In this document: piece by piece, positions 11,501 through 23,501 of the stretch
Position numbering within the stretch: position 1 is the first letter of the stretch
Layout of the letters: each line of letters begins with the position of its first letter
Assembly (NCBI RefSeq): GCF_047496725.1
Contig: NC_132979.1
Location: 1,753,501 to 1,817,500, forward strand
Source of the DNA: Anoplolepis gracilipes
Lineage: Eukaryota; Arthropoda; Insecta; Hymenoptera; Formicidae
Reading direction: 5' to 3'
Length of the DNA stretch: 64,000 nt
The notes under the pieces: model-generated
What the model saw: only the letters and a program-made list of their open reading frames with translations
Told to the model about the DNA's origin: nothing
Databases searched by the model: none
Made by a program: the position numbers and the translations under genes

Positions 11501-14455
11501 TAAATTAATTAATCAATTTATAATTTATTAACTTTTCAATTTATAATTTAACATTAACAAAGCTAATATTTTATTTAAAAAATCTTATTTACTTTTTTTG
11601 TTATTTGCAACAGTGAATTAAAAAATTATGAACTAACATTATTCGAAGACAATATGCCAAATACCTTTACATTATTGCAAGATAATAACGCTATAAAATA
11701 TCTTCCGGAATTAACAATTTCAATGGCCATCAAAAATGTGAAATTTAATTCACCAAAAGATGTAGAAAATTCTGACGATGATGAGTGGAAGCGTCTAAAT
11801 AGATTTGAGAGCGATATTTATGAAGGTATATTCTGAGACTTTGCTACATACACACAAATTATAATTTATTGAAATATTTAGTAATTGATACACTAAAATT
11901 AAACCATAATGTTTTTTAGCTGTACCAACATTTTTTGTCGGTGGCCCTGTATGGGCGTTAGCATGGTTACCTATCCCATCACCAATGTATACGAAAAACC
12001 CAGCACAATATGTTGCAATCAGCACACACCCTACTATGGAAAACAAATATACTGTAGGAAATAAATATTCCGGATCAAATATCATACAAATATGGAACGT
12101 TAGAAGTTTAAATCACAAGTAGGTCTAAAAGTGTATATAGAATGAATTAATGTGAGGAAGGATTCAATTGACACTATTATTTAATTTAATTTTTACACAT
12201 AATTATATTCATTGTTAATGATTTATGATGTTATTGAAAGCGTATCTTATATATTCTCTTTTTTTCAGCGTCGATAGTACAAATGAAACACCCGTTTTAG
12301 CTTATGCAATTGCACATAATAATGGTACAATTTGGTGCTTGGAATGGTGTCCATCAGGATGTTACCAGGATATTGATCTTGGAAATTATAAAGCTGAAGA
12401 AAATAAGCTTAGACGAATGGGATTGCTTGCGGCCGCATGCTCGGATGGATGCGTAAATATTTATTCATTACCATTTCCCGATGAACTTAAATTCGAAAAA
12501 ACAGAATATAATTCGTGAGTCGTATTACGATTTCATTATAATTTCATCGACTGCTATCAAGCTTTCCGTTATTTATAATATTTTTATTGTGATTTACACA
12601 AAGGTTGCCGATTTACAAGACTGACCCGGTAATAACACTAGTGGTGAATCATTTATTATATGACAGTAACAAACAAGATTGGCAATGCATGAAGTTATCA
12701 TGGACAAAGGAACATGGACATAAGTAATACGTCTTTAATTTAAATTATTCTTTTTAAAATTTGCATATTGTAATTTTTAAAAATAACACGAATGTAAATA
12801 TCTTTTAGTATCATCGCGGCAGGTTTCACCAATGGTTATATCGCATTGTGGGATCTCACGACTACCTGTCCTATGTTACTCAATGTACGAAAAAATACAA
12901 AACTTATAAATGCATTCCAACATTTCTTCGCTCATCACCACAGAGTTAGCAGTAAGTGTATATTATTTCATCTCTGTAAATAAGAAAATAGAACGTAAAT
13001 TTATTGATTTATTTTTTTACTTTGCATAGTGGTAGCATTAGTTCCATATGGCAAAAGTCGATTTTTGGCTTCTGGAAGTACAGATAGAACGTATAAGTTT
13101 TGGGATTTGGAAGATACAAGCGCACCACGACAGTGTGCGAAAAAGGGTATAATACTCGATGGTACGTGGATGACACATTGGCCGGGTTCAGTTACAAGTT
13201 TCGATGATGCGCTTGGGTAAGTATTTGTTACTTTATATACGAATATTAACAATTAATAATATAATAATAATTATATAATAATATTTAATATAAAACAAAT
13301 ATATATATGTATATATATATATAATAAATACACAATATAATAATAATTATCATTATTTTCAATATGATTATTCTTACAGGTACCAATATTCGCAATCTTG
13401 TATAATTCCGTTGAGAGAATATGGATATAAGTACGGCCCGATTTTGCCAACTAATTCACCGACTTATGTAAGAATTATCTATTATTATTGCCATTTATCT
13501 TTTTGATTTATAATCGATTTTAAAACTTTTTAAATAATATATTCAATTTTTAGAGTATTACTGTTTCTGATTATGCTAACAGTATCGCACATGGTACTTT
13601 AGCAGGAGAAGTAATAACCATCTTTCCTCATCAATTATTATATACAGAAAAATTATTGTCTAAGAAACGACAGGTATAAATAATTATATTCCATTATATA
13701 TGTAATTCTTTTAATTTTTATAAATTTTAGTTCTTTTAATTTTTGTAAAATAATTTTTTTTCAGTTAAACTCGTTCATTAAAACAGTAGATTTCTTAGAA
13801 GAGGGTCAAAGCAAAAATGAAAATAAAAATGACAAAAAGAATTCTAAAGATTATTGTTATATGCCAGAAACCTATAATGAGTGTAAAGATCGTTTTGGAA
13901 TCATCTTTCATGATAAATTAACAGTGAGTGATTATTTATAAATGTATATACATTATCTGAATTATTTTAATAATATCAATAACTGATTTTCTTTGTTGTT
14001 TTATTAATCATATAGGGTCCAAAGGAAAAAATAATTAAAGATAAACAACATACTCTGCATAATAACACATTGTCATCCATTCCTATTGAACAATATCCAT
14101 TTACTTCTGCAAACAAGGTAAATTGACCATAATTCTTTCCTATTTTGTACAGAATAATTAAAATCATAAAATTTTATTAAATTATTTATATATTTCAAAA
14201 ATAAATTTCTTTTGTTTTCTATAATAATGAAAAAAATAAATAATTAGGAACAAACTACTGATAAGAAAACAAAATATGTTTTAGGTGGCTTGGAATCCAA
14301 ATGCATGGAGTTATTTGTGGCTTATGGTAGGTTATCAAAATGGTTTAATGAGATTATTAAACTTCACGTTAATGTCCACATCTCACAAATTGAACTCTTC
14401 ACTATCGTCGCATGTGGAATGTGTACTTGCTAAAGATAATGCTTCAACTCGATGA
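8551..14455 (+). CDS. GTF3C2: General transcription factor 3C (TFIIIC) WD-repeat subunit, GTF3C2-like
   Basis: Twenty exons were joined in phase, giving about 1141 residues: 8551-9076, 9198-9358, 9439-9552, 9638-9790, 9881-10041, 10127-10196, 10604-10786, 10862-11075, 11334-11430, 11614-11825, 11920-12118, 12269-12514, 12604-12723, 12809-12951, 13030-13216, 13380-13467, 13554-13673, 13765-13923, 14016-14117, 14285-14455. The N-terminus carries AT-hooks (K-R-G-R-P-R-K; K-K-R-G-R-P). Then come several C2H2/C2HC-like fingers (V-T-C-A-K-C, L-T-C-E-K-C, M-T-C-P-I-C, F-I-C-K-I-C). The C-terminal half is a beta-propeller with G-G-P-V-W-A-L-A-W-L-P, N-I-I-Q-I-W-N-V, G-T-I-W-C-L-E-W-C-P and T-Y-K-F-W-D-L. 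This order matches the TFIIIC 110-kDa subunit, which helps recruit RNA polymerase III to tRNA genes. The exact symbol is inferred. Fingers in front of the propeller might suggest another chromatin protein, but the propeller motif is specific. Intact. Confidence 0.72.
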
Positions 14456-14677
14456 CTATAAAGTTTCTTCTATAGAAAGAATATCTGCAATATGTAGAAG
14501 AATATTTTTTCTTACATTTTTAAACTCTTAGTTCAAAAATTATGAAATTGTATATACATTGATTCATAATTGTTACGTAATTGACATGTAATGACGTAAA
14601 CGACATTATGAATTTAATAATTTAATAAAGAAATGTAATCTTAAGCACCAAACTCTGTTATTAAATTGCAACATTTA

Positions 14678-15001
14678 CTAACAACTATGATGTCGGATAC
14701 ATATCCAGGATAATAGCACATATACACAAATACATACCCCTAACAGCGACATTTTATAAATATCATTTTTTAATTTTTTAGTTATTTTAACTTTGTTAAC
14801 TAATTCTCTTGGTAAGCCTACATGTATCTGAAAGTTTATATCACACATATATTTTGTGTGAAACAATAATGGAAAAATTAAACTCGTTATAATTTTATCT
14901 TCTCGTTTAGCACTATAAACCACATTAAAGAAACTTCCTCGTCGTTTGACAAGTTGTAATTTACCTGTAACTGTGCGAATACAAAATCGAATACGCGCCA
15001 A
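14678..15001 (-). other. Unassigned 107-codon open frame, possibly part of a spliced gene
   Basis: An open frame on the minus strand contains internal splice-like borders: a donor-like ACAG|GTAAAT near the start and an acceptor-like CTTTCAG before a block I-H-V-G-L-P-R-E-L-V-N-K-V-K-I-T. The phases do not join. The block reads like real protein, but no family is recognised, and the upstream side runs into a MITE. It is included only as a possible remnant or exon. Confidence 0.15.
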
Positions 15002-15023
15002 TACGCACGTGTAAGATCACGTG

Positions 15024-15154
15024 AGAGTGCGTTCGGAAATTTTATCCTTAAACTAAAGTAGCATTTGATTGACCAATCAGGACAATGAAATCTTTGCTTC
15101 TGATTGGTTAATCAGAAACGCCACTTTATAAGTAGAATTTTTGAACACATTCTG
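15024..15154. mobile_element. Small MITE with CCAAT-bearing inverted ends
   Basis: The left arm starts GAGTGCGTTCGGAAATTTTA (about 15025) and runs to TTTGATTGACCAATCAG. The right arm, read in reverse, starts AATGTGTTCAAAAATTCTA and reaches TTCTGATTAACCAATCAG. The arms match those of the element at 134-259. The centre holds a palindrome TTCTGATT-GGTT-AATCAGAA (15098-15117). It is non-coding and sits between the convergent end of the TFIIIC gene and the start of the SRPBCC gene. Confidence 0.5.
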
Positions 15155-15639
15155 ACAGATTCCGACATGTGCGATCACATGACAGATCCCGATACGCCAT
15201 CTCGCGATGGCATGATGCATCGCAATTCAAAACATACCGAACAAATAATGCGTACAGGTGCGTATTCATTTTTTAAAATCTCGCAAAGATCTCAAGACAC
15301 GCAACAGCATCTGAATGACAAACAGGAGAATATCGTTTATTTAAAAAGAAATAAGAGGAAAAAATAAATTAACTGATATATATTCAAGCAAAAAAAGATT
15401 TGTTTCAAATCATGAAGAGATGGCGATTCAGGTAAAAATTGAGATATAGAGATACACGTTGACATGAATCTTTTTACACAAAATTGTCTAAAGTGCCAAT
15501 AACAAATTAATCATATAAATGTGCAAATATTTGAAGTATATATTTATTCTTTACATTAGAAACACGCATTTAAAAAATTTTATTTTTTTCTTCGAAGTAA
15601 CGGCCCTGAGATATGACGTAATGAGGCGTAGGAAAAAAC

Positions 15640-15815
15640 ACTGGTTAGCTGATGGGACGTGAGATGTACCGAGTAGAGTCGCCGAGAGTCTATCGCAAGG
15701 CTGTTCCTATCGCAGTCTCCCGAATCTTCTCTCTAATCGAACTGATAACACCCGACCGGAAGTTACTTGCATACTTGTACCAAGCCGCGCCAATCGTTGT
15801 TAAAATATAACAGTG
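15640..15815 (+). promoter_or_regulatory. Probable promoter and 5' non-coding exon of the SRPBCC gene
   Basis: A locally GC-richer stretch ends at a consensus donor, ACAGTG|GTAAGTG (about 15814/15815). The first coding exon 590 bp downstream is preceded by a good acceptor (TTTTCTACTGATGCAG). The intervening intron contains a long TA run at about 16078-16122. Confidence 0.35.
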
Positions 15816-16072
15816 GTAAGTGTAAAATTTCATTTATCTTAAAATATTCTTATTTTCGTAATGATATTCGAAGTACAGAATGAATCAATTTTGATCAATT
15901 GTAATTTATCAAGTGTAATTTACATCTTGTATACGTTTCCGAAGCCTCTACGAAAACGAAAATATATATCTTTAGAAGATTACAAATTTTGAAAGAATGT
16001 TAAATACATTTTATTCTTGCACATTTTATTTTACTTTTACTTTGTCTAGAATTTTATTAATTTAAATATATT

Positions 16073-16077
<5 letters not shown>

Positions 16078-16120
<43 letters not shown>

Positions 16121-16122
16121 TA
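16078..16122. repeat. (TA)n microsatellite
   Basis: Uninterrupted alternating TA of about 44 bp in a 5' UTR intron. Confidence 0.9.
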
Positions 16123-16401
16123 TGTTATTTTATCACGATTGTAAAGATGTTGTATGACTTCAATACCACATGTGCTTCAAAATTAAATTAAATTAAGTTA
16201 AATAATTTTAACAAAATTAAAATTTATATATAATATATATTAAATTATAATATATTTAAAAAAATATATATAAAGAGAAACGCTCTTATTCGATTTTTAG
16301 ATGTATATATTATTCGAGAGCGATTTTTTAATTATCGAAACAGATGAGGAAATTAATAAAAATACGTGTTTGAAATGATTATTTTTCTACTGATGCAGAA
16401 A

Positions 16402-16715
16402 ATGAGTTTCAATCCCATGAGATGGAAAACAAGAACCATAGTAAATAGTGTTTTAGGCGCTTTGGTTATTTATATACTATTTATTTATAAGAAGAAGCAT
16501 CAAGTGATGTTTGAAGCCATCGTAAATAACTCGAATCCTAAGCATGTGTGGGAATTCGTGGCTGATTTTAGCAACATGAAAAAGTTGAATCCAACAATGT
16601 AAGTAGGAATAAGATTTAAATATCTTTTGTAAAATAGGAATATATTATTACGTTTGTTATCAAAAGAGAAAAATCGTAAATTAAAAAAAGATTAAATTCA
16701 TATTTATATATTAAC

Positions 16716-16750
<35 letters not shown>

Positions 16751-17867
16751 TATTTATTTATTTACTTATTTATTTATATATACTACAGTTTAATCTTTTT
16801 TTCTTGTCTTTGAAATCAAAAACAATAATATTATAATTTAATTTTAAAAAATGAGAAATAATTTTTTTATGTTGCATATCTTCTTTTAAACTTTTTTTCT
16901 ATTAATTGATTGCCCGTTTAATTTCATGTTGCAGAGAAGATTTTAATGTGATCGCAGAAAGCGGAAATTATGATCATTGGAAATATTCCGTGCAGTATAC
17001 GGAACATTTAAGTCACTTACCAATGATTCGGAACGTAGCGCACGGACACTACGCCGTCAAACCTGATCACAATAATGGCTACGTCATCAGTTCTAAGCAT
17101 GAAACTTGCTTCTTCAATTTCTGCTGTTGTAAGTAAACACGACTTCTGATTCATTAATTTTATTTTGTTCTATATAAATCGAGAGAGAAATATATAGGAA
17201 AATAAAATAATATTTTTATGAATAGATATTTAAAAAATTTGTCTTTGACGTTATTTTTAAATGCGTATATGAATATTTTATAGAAATTATTTTAAATAAT
17301 TAATTTTCAAACATTTTTCGTCTTTACATTGAATTAAAATTCAGATCTGTAATGCTGATGTTTAGTGCAATTATACTCCTATCAGCACATATGTTCAAAA
17401 GATATATAAGATTTATAAGAGATTCACAGGATATTAAAATATGTTTTAACATTCTATGGATTTCTTATAAACATCTTTCGAACATGTATGCTGCTAGGGA
17501 CATTCCCCCTCCCCCCTCCAGATAACACAAGCTATTCGAAAAGAATTCATTTTTATGTCACCAATTTTAAGTCCCTTTTGAAATACATATAGAATACATT
17601 TTATAAAATGAATTCTTTTTGAATAGCTTGTGTTATCTGGGCCCTTATCTACATCTGAAGAAAATCGTATATTCAAATAAAGCTATTTGCTTTTCAGTGG
17701 AGTCTATTTCACAATTCAGATTCGATGCAGATGGTGCACAAGACACAAAATGTATCGAGACCGTACAGTATGAATGTCCAATCGTGTTTTCACCTTTGTG
17801 CTATAAAGAGGTCATGTATCAGCGAGAAGAGATCATGAAGAGACTCAAAGTAGAATTCAAGCAATAG
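16402..17867 (+). CDS. Membrane-anchored SRPBCC/START-like lipid-binding-fold protein
   Basis: Three exons, 16402-16598, 16935-17128 and 17698-17867, give 186 residues. Residues about 12-27 form one hydrophobic segment (I-V-N-S-V-L-G-A-L-V-I-Y-I-L-F-I) followed by K-K-K, a signal anchor. The rest begins F-E-A-I-V-N-N-S-N-P-K-H-V-W-E-F-V-A-D-F-S-N-M-K-K-L-N-P, the usual opening of the helix-grip (polyketide cyclase/Bet v1/START) fold. It ends in a long helix, M-Y-Q-R-E-E-I-M-K-R-L-K. Such proteins hold hydrophobic ligands, but no ligand can be read from the sequence. The start was set at the ATG just after the acceptor; an ATG at 16366 lies in the presumed intron. Intron 2 contains a near-perfect 39-bp hairpin. 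Confidence 0.6.
17518..17640. repeat. Long near-perfect inverted repeat in intron 2 of the SRPBCC gene
   Basis: The left arm (about 17518-17556) starts CCAGATAACACAAGCTATTC. The right arm (about 17601-17640), read in reverse, starts identically. The first 36 positions differ at one base (G/A). The spacer is about 44 bp. It could be a MITE with no internal sequence, or a foldback hairpin RNA precursor. Confidence 0.8.
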
Positions 17868-18230
17868 GAACAAATGTCTCGTTGCGGAATATTTTTTATA
17901 CATGTACTTATTCTACATTTTCATTTTATTATATAAAATTTTTCCAAATAAAAATGAACGATTTACTTTAGTTTAATATAATATATTAAACGAGTTTTTA
18001 CATCTTTTCTTTTGAAAGTAATAATAATTCATTATAAATATCGAATTATTATTCTTCTAATTATATATATATATATACTTTTTTTTCAATCTAATGTGTG
18101 TTCAATAATGTATTAAAATTCTTGTGGCATTTAATCAAAAACATATAATATTGAAATACCTGCAATAGGAAATGTTTTTATTTTTCGTATAAATCAGTAT
18201 ATATAAAACAGAATAATTCACATCAGTTAT

Positions 18231-18231
18231 A

Positions 18232-18300
<69 letters not shown>
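18231..18300. repeat. (TA)n microsatellite
   Basis: About 65 bp of alternating TA between the SRPBCC gene and the 4EHP promoter. Confidence 0.9.
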
Positions 18301-18303
<3 letters not shown>

Positions 18304-18366
18304 TGTCATTCTTAAATCGGTAATCGATAAACGCAACGCCGTTTTGTAAAATCCGCTGTTAGCAGC

Positions 18367-18374
18367 TATCGATA
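18367..18374. promoter_or_regulatory. DRE (TATCGATA) site upstream of 4EHP
   Basis: A perfect TATCGATA palindrome sits about 290 bp before the 4EHP start codon, with a second partial ATCGATAA nearby (18323-18330). This is the site of DREF-type factors in insect housekeeping promoters. Function is inferred from motif and position. Confidence 0.4.
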
Positions 18375-18662
18375 TCTCGTATAACCAACGTATGAGTATA
18401 AAATCTCTGCAATGACAAAGTGACGAGAAAAAAAAAGAAAAGAGAAGGGAAGGTGCTAGGAAAAGATCAACAGTTTATCGAAAACACACCGCAGATGTGA
18501 GAGCTCAACGTGAGAGCGAAAATCGTAGAAGAAGAAAGTGTGTGTTCTGAAAAAAAAACTTTTATATTTTTATTCACGTTTTTCGTGAGAGACATACTCG
18601 CCGCAGTCATAGCAATTTAGTGCGATATCACTTATATCGTTTGTATCTCAGCAACCGAAAAC

Positions 18663-20111
18663 ATGTCCAATAAATACGAGACGTAAGTGAAAGTGTTCTC
18701 CCTTTATTTCATCGTGTTTCTTCACGGGTGTTTTTCGAGGTTAGATACATGTTTGAATACACATAGTGAAAATATACGTCAAAATAAATATTTTCGTTGT
18801 TGGATAACAATCGTTTATCACAAAGCATTTAATTCATCCTTATCTCGGTGAAAATATGCTTTTTTGACGTAACAATAGACGTAGTAATTTAGTCGGATTA
18901 GTGGTGAGGTATCTCTTCAATTTTCTTAACAATATTTAATACTTTCATCGTCATAACCTTTCACTTTAATAATAGCCAATGTCAACATTTTGTGACAATT
19001 TATTTTTTTAATAATTACATTTAAAAAAAAAAACTGACATTGTTACTATGTTTTAAACATATGGAAGAATTAAAATGAAATACAATTTCAGCAAAGATTT
19101 TGATATTTATTAATACATAATATAATAATAAATATTTAAGATATGTAGATGTGCAGATATATATTTTTTACTTATCTTATAAATTATGACAGCACTTACA
19201 GATTAAAGGCTACTGAGGAGAGTACAGTTGAAGACGAGGAGTCTCAATCAAAGGATAATCAAAAGGTCGAAAAAGGTCCACCTGTGAGTGAGATTCAGAG
19301 ATTTTATTGGTATATGAATATTTAGATATTACCATTGAATAAAAATATTTGATAATTATCTGTTTATAGCCTCCAATAGAAATAAATCCAAATGAGCATA
19401 AATTACAATATGCTTATGCACTTTGGTACAGTCGACGTAGTGGCCTTGGCAAACAAACTAGCATACAAAATTATGTCCAAAATTTAAAGCTGGTCGGTAG
19501 GTTTGCAAGTGTAGAACAGTTTTGGGGTCTTTATAGTCATTTAGTACGACCATCAGAACTTACAGTACATACAGATTTTCATCTTTTCAAAGTTGGTATA
19601 AAACCCATATGGGAGGTAAATGTACTATTTTGTACATTATATTTATTATATTTAAATATTATATTCATAAATATATATGCATTATATATGCAAAACTTAT
19701 ATATTATTTATTTTTTGTAGGATGAAGCAAATCAAAAAGGTGGTAAATGGATAGTAAGATTACGAAAAGGTTTAGTATCTAGATGTTGGGAAAATCTTAT
19801 ATTGGCAATGTTAGGTGAGCAATTTATGGTAGGAGAAGAAATTTGTGGAGCTGTTGTATCGATAAGATTTCAGGTAAATTAATTTCCATATTTATTTTAA
19901 CTTACACAAATGTAATAAACTCTTTACTAACATTAAAATTTTTTTTTGTTAATAGGAAGACGTAATATGTGTATGGAATAAGACTGCATCAGATGTAGCA
20001 ACAACAGCGCGAATTAGAGATACATTAAGAAGAGTATTACATCTTCCTGCTAGTGCCTCTATGGAGTACAAAACTCACAATGACAGTATGAAGAGTGTAC
20101 ATCGGCTCTAA
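18663..20111 (+). CDS. eIF4EHP: Eukaryotic initiation factor 4E homologous protein (4EHP, eIF4E2)
   Basis: Exons 18663-18682, 19202-19283, 19370-19615, 19721-19873 and 19956-20111 encode 218 residues. After an acidic N-terminus come the eIF4E-fold landmarks: L-Q-Y-A-Y-A-L-W-Y-S-R-R, F-A-S-V-E-Q-F-W-G-L-Y-S-H-L, H-L-F-K-V-G-I-K-P-I-W-E-D, K-W-I-V-R-L-R-K-G-L and L-A-M-L-G-E-Q-F. A tyrosine where canonical eIF4E has tryptophan in the cap sandwich (A-L-W-Y-S) and the R-K-G-L-V-S-R-C-W-E-N block identify the class II 4EHP type rather than translation-promoting eIF4E. 4EHP binds the mRNA cap without engaging eIF4G and represses translation with GIGYF and other partners. Start and stop are clear, the gene is intact, and the length fits the family. 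Confidence 0.93.
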
Positions 20112-21324
20112 AGTTATATAATTTTGAGAATGAGACATATTACAAGCCTTCTGACAAACATAAGGTAAGTTAAACAATCTGATATAAAGCAATATCAAAC
20201 AGATCTTGAAGATTTTTCGTTATCTAAATTATTGTCAAGGTTTTCAAAGATGCAACAGTTTCATACCTCCCAGGAGATTGCACATCTATTTGACAGAAAA
20301 TAAATAAGACGTGGAAAGTTTTGAAAACATCCATTTGACGATACACTTTATTCACAAGTGTCTCTGTGTTGTAACTTATGTAAATAATGAATTCACATTG
20401 ATAAGAAATAAATAAATGCCCTTATTTCCAAGATATGTAATATAAAAAAAATTATCTATCTTAAATTTTGTTTATCCAATTTCGCATAAATGTTTCTCAC
20501 ACAAAATTATCTCTTTTAAAATTGTTTTTTTTTTTTTTTTTAAGGATTATATATATATATGTGTGTGTGTGTGTGTAAAAACATAAAAATTAAATACAGA
20601 TTTGGATTATTTTTCTTGGTTTACAAGTATCAATAATTGGATCATATTTTATTTTAAGTTAATTTTGTATTATACCATACAGATGCTGCACATAACTGTA
20701 AAAAAACGAAGATTGCATTCACTGTTACAAATGTTTTTAATATTTAAAACTTAATTTTAACTTTATATACAGAGGAAGACCCTTATCTAGCTGTACACAT
20801 GAGATCGCATTGCGCAAAATGTATAAGTGATAATTATTATGAATTGAAAAATATATTATGATTCTATACACATACAACAAAGATTTTCAAATAAGTTAGC
20901 AAAAGAACATATATATTACATCATATAGGAGATGTAACATTTATCTTCGGTATGTACATATACATAAACGCGTAATTCAAACAATAACATTACATTGGTT
21001 TTCCAAGTAGGCCTAAGTCATGAGCCAGAATATGGTTTTTATATCATCACGTAAAACGATTTTTCAGATTTAAAATAGGACTATTTAAAATAATAAAAAT
21101 AATTATATATATTATGATATATTTATATATATATATTTTTATAAAAATTATAATAATTATGATAAAGAAATATTGGTATTTTGGTCGATATAATGTTTAT
21201 AGACTAGAATTGGGTGTATTCCATAAGAAAGGAGGCCCAATATGAAAAAGTCTTGTATTAATTGTATTTTTATCCTATAATTTTATCCTGTATACAAAGA
21301 TTTTTATATAAAAAGCTGAGGATT
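20112..21324. other. Convergent 3' region between 4EHP and the MOSPD1-like gene
   Basis: Contains the 4EHP 3' UTR (AATAAA near 20299 and 20410) and the opposite-strand 3' UTR of the MOSPD1-like gene. A short (GT)n run lies at about 20560-20575. No further gene seen. Confidence 0.5.
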
Positions 21325-22490
21325 TTATAGCCCTAAAACAATATTTGCAACCATACCTGCAACAAAATTATTACATTAATTTTAGAAACGCATGGGAGAA
21401 ATATATATATTCAAGGTTATATATATTTATATTTACCTAATACAAATGAGAATATTAATTTAAAGTTCACAGAAAGATGGAGATAATCAGGCACCCTATG
21501 ACTTTGTTCTCCTTCAGTAGGTAGAAGCAGTCCAATTATGCATATAATTCCTGTGATGAGTGCTACATAATTTGTACCTCCTAAAATTTAATCATTTATA
21601 TTTATATAGTGTGCTATTTATTTTTTGCCAAGGTAATTGTTTTGTAATAATTATGATCTCCAATGAGGATTCAATTTATCTTTGGCACAATCTTTTATAT
21701 ATGTATCAATTTAGAATCATCAATCATTTTATGATATAGAAATATAAAATCTTGGTTATTTTATTTTCTTGGTGCAAAATATATTATCACAATACATCTA
21801 AAAAATTTAGGTTTGGTTTAAAATAATTGTAATATATTTACTCACTATCTATCGTCTTATTTCGGGTTATAAGTGCATAAGATTGTTGCTGCCTGCTTTC
21901 ATTTATTGGCAGCTGTTGAAACATATCTGGATCTGGTGTTGACCTTCCAGCTGTTTCTGTCGTTCCAGAGAGAAGTTTAGCTTCAACATCTCGTTTACCA
22001 ATCACCTAGCATGATTTGCAAAATTTTACCTTATTTATAAGTCTTCACAATGACTATGTCATTGTTTTAAATATAATAAACATTACCTGCTTAGTAGGGT
22101 ATTCTTGCATATGTATTCTGAATTTATCAAGTACATTACAATTACTTGCCAACAATGCTGTATGCCTGACAACAATATCAACGCAGCAGCTAGCTTTTAT
22201 TATGCCTTCTGGATCAACCACTTGATATTTGTTTGGTGCAGTACATAAAACTAAAATATTAACATTAAACACATACACACACATACATAGACATTACAGA
22301 CATAAAATAAAAATTAGATTTACATTTTAAAGAAAAAAAAGATACCTTTAAATTTTACAGGAAAATCATACGGATTATACAAAGTCAATACTTGTTTGTG
22401 AGTAGATTGATCGTCTAAATAGAACGAGATATTTTGTGGAAACACAAAAATTGGTAATTTCCGAGGTGTAGCTGCTAATGGCGGTGGCAT
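21325..22490 (-). CDS. MOSPD1: Motile sperm domain-containing protein 1-like (MSP/VAP-type ER membrane protein)
   Basis: Five exons on the minus strand (22490-22346, 22250-22087, 22005-21846, 21580-21437, 21356-21325) give 214 residues, essentially the vertebrate MOSPD1 length. The MSP domain starts L-P-I-F-V-F-P-Q-N-I-S-F-Y and includes K-Q-V-L-T-L-Y-N-P-Y-D-F-P-V-K-F-K, V-L-C-T-A-P-N-K-Y and S-C-C-V-D-I-V-V-R-H. Two C-terminal hydrophobic segments follow (Y-V-A-L-I-T-G-I-I-C-I-I-G-L-L-L and L-I-F-S-F-V-L-G-M-V-A). MSP domains bind FFAT-type peptides on partners, and two membrane spans fit an ER contact-site tether. MOSPD3 is the alternative name in some insects. The ATG was chosen in the frame of the domain; another upstream ATG lies in a different frame. 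Confidence 0.85.
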
Positions 22491-23197
22491 TGTACTTGCT
22501 TAATTTTGAGTTGTCCATACACCTGAAAAATATAATATGTAGCAATTGTGTATTTTGCACAAATATCTTTTGCTTGCTATAAGTATAATTTTATATATAA
22601 ATTTGTACATCTTTTTTTTTACAGGTAGAAAATTATGTACGTAAATAAAGTGACTTTAAATATATTTATTAAATTAATTTAAAAGAATAAATTTATAACC
22701 TGATATATAAGGTGTTTAAAAATTATCCATTGCAAGGAGCATAAATTATATATAAAGATAATTTGTGTAATATACACACCTGTGAATTTATGTGCTTGCA
22801 AATTAACAAATACAATCAGGATTGGTATGATTAAAAAATTAATTTTCCAGATTCACACTCGAAGGGAATCCAAGTATCAGACAACGCTAATTGTTATCTG
22901 AATAAAATCACCACACATACAGTGAGATTTTACGAATGACGTATAAAAATGAATGACATTTCGTTGATTAGACTTCGCGCCGCGTGTCAAGGCTGTATAT
23001 GTATGAATATTTACAAAAATATTTACAAATGAATAAATCTCCTTTTGATCATCGTTATAGCTACCAACGAGATACATTCGCGTATCATACAGTCTGACAC
23101 AGTTCTAACTCGAATGTAGGCATCGCTTCTAGATATTTGTACGTCATGGTTCAGAATTTTGTAACAGAAACGTACCACGCGTGTAAATAAACACCCT

Positions 23198-23272
23198 GTC
23201 ACGCGATTGGCTATCGAATAGAAAAATTTTCGGGACTTTAATAATTCTCTATTTGATAGCCAATCGCGTGAC
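23198..23272. promoter_or_regulatory. Palindromic CCAAT promoter-like inverted repeat
   Basis: The left arm GTCACGCGATTGGCTATC (23198-23215) is mirrored by GATAGCCAATCGCGTGAC (23255-23272), and imperfect homology extends about 12 bp inward. Two opposed CCAAT boxes lie about 45 bp apart between the minus-strand MOSPD1-like gene and plus-strand sequence, consistent with a bidirectional promoter or a small MITE. Confidence 0.5.
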
Positions 23273-23421
23273 ATTACGTCTACCTGTTAGTTGCTATGTC
23301 AGGTTAGGTTGTCAAATAAGAATGCCATCAGTGACCAAGAACTAAAAATTAGATATAGTTTGTGCTTGTGATTTAAAAGAGATAATAATAAGTATAAATA
23401 TAATTGCGAATAAAATTAATT

Positions 23422-23501
23422 ATCCCAGTTTGTTTTGTAAAAGGGTGTAATAGCACTCGTTATAAAAGTCATGAAAAGGATGAGACGATAATCTTTTTCA
23501 G
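23422..23501 (+). pseudogene. THAP zinc-finger first-exon remnant lacking its ATG
   Basis: Translation gives P-V-C-F-V-K-G-C-N-S-T-R-Y-K, the beginning of a THAP domain (C-x4-C), continuing to I-I-F-F-R and ending at a good donor, TTTCAG|GTATG (23501/23502). The codon where the initiator Met would stand is ATC. No second THAP exon (with the C-x2-H pair) was found before the next gene. It is a decayed or orphan first exon, or one read from a non-ATG codon. Confidence 0.4.

Noticed and set aside
15104..15367. 87-codon open frame on the plus strand
   Set aside because: It begins inside a MITE, has no splice context or family resemblance, and its composition is like the non-coding surroundings.
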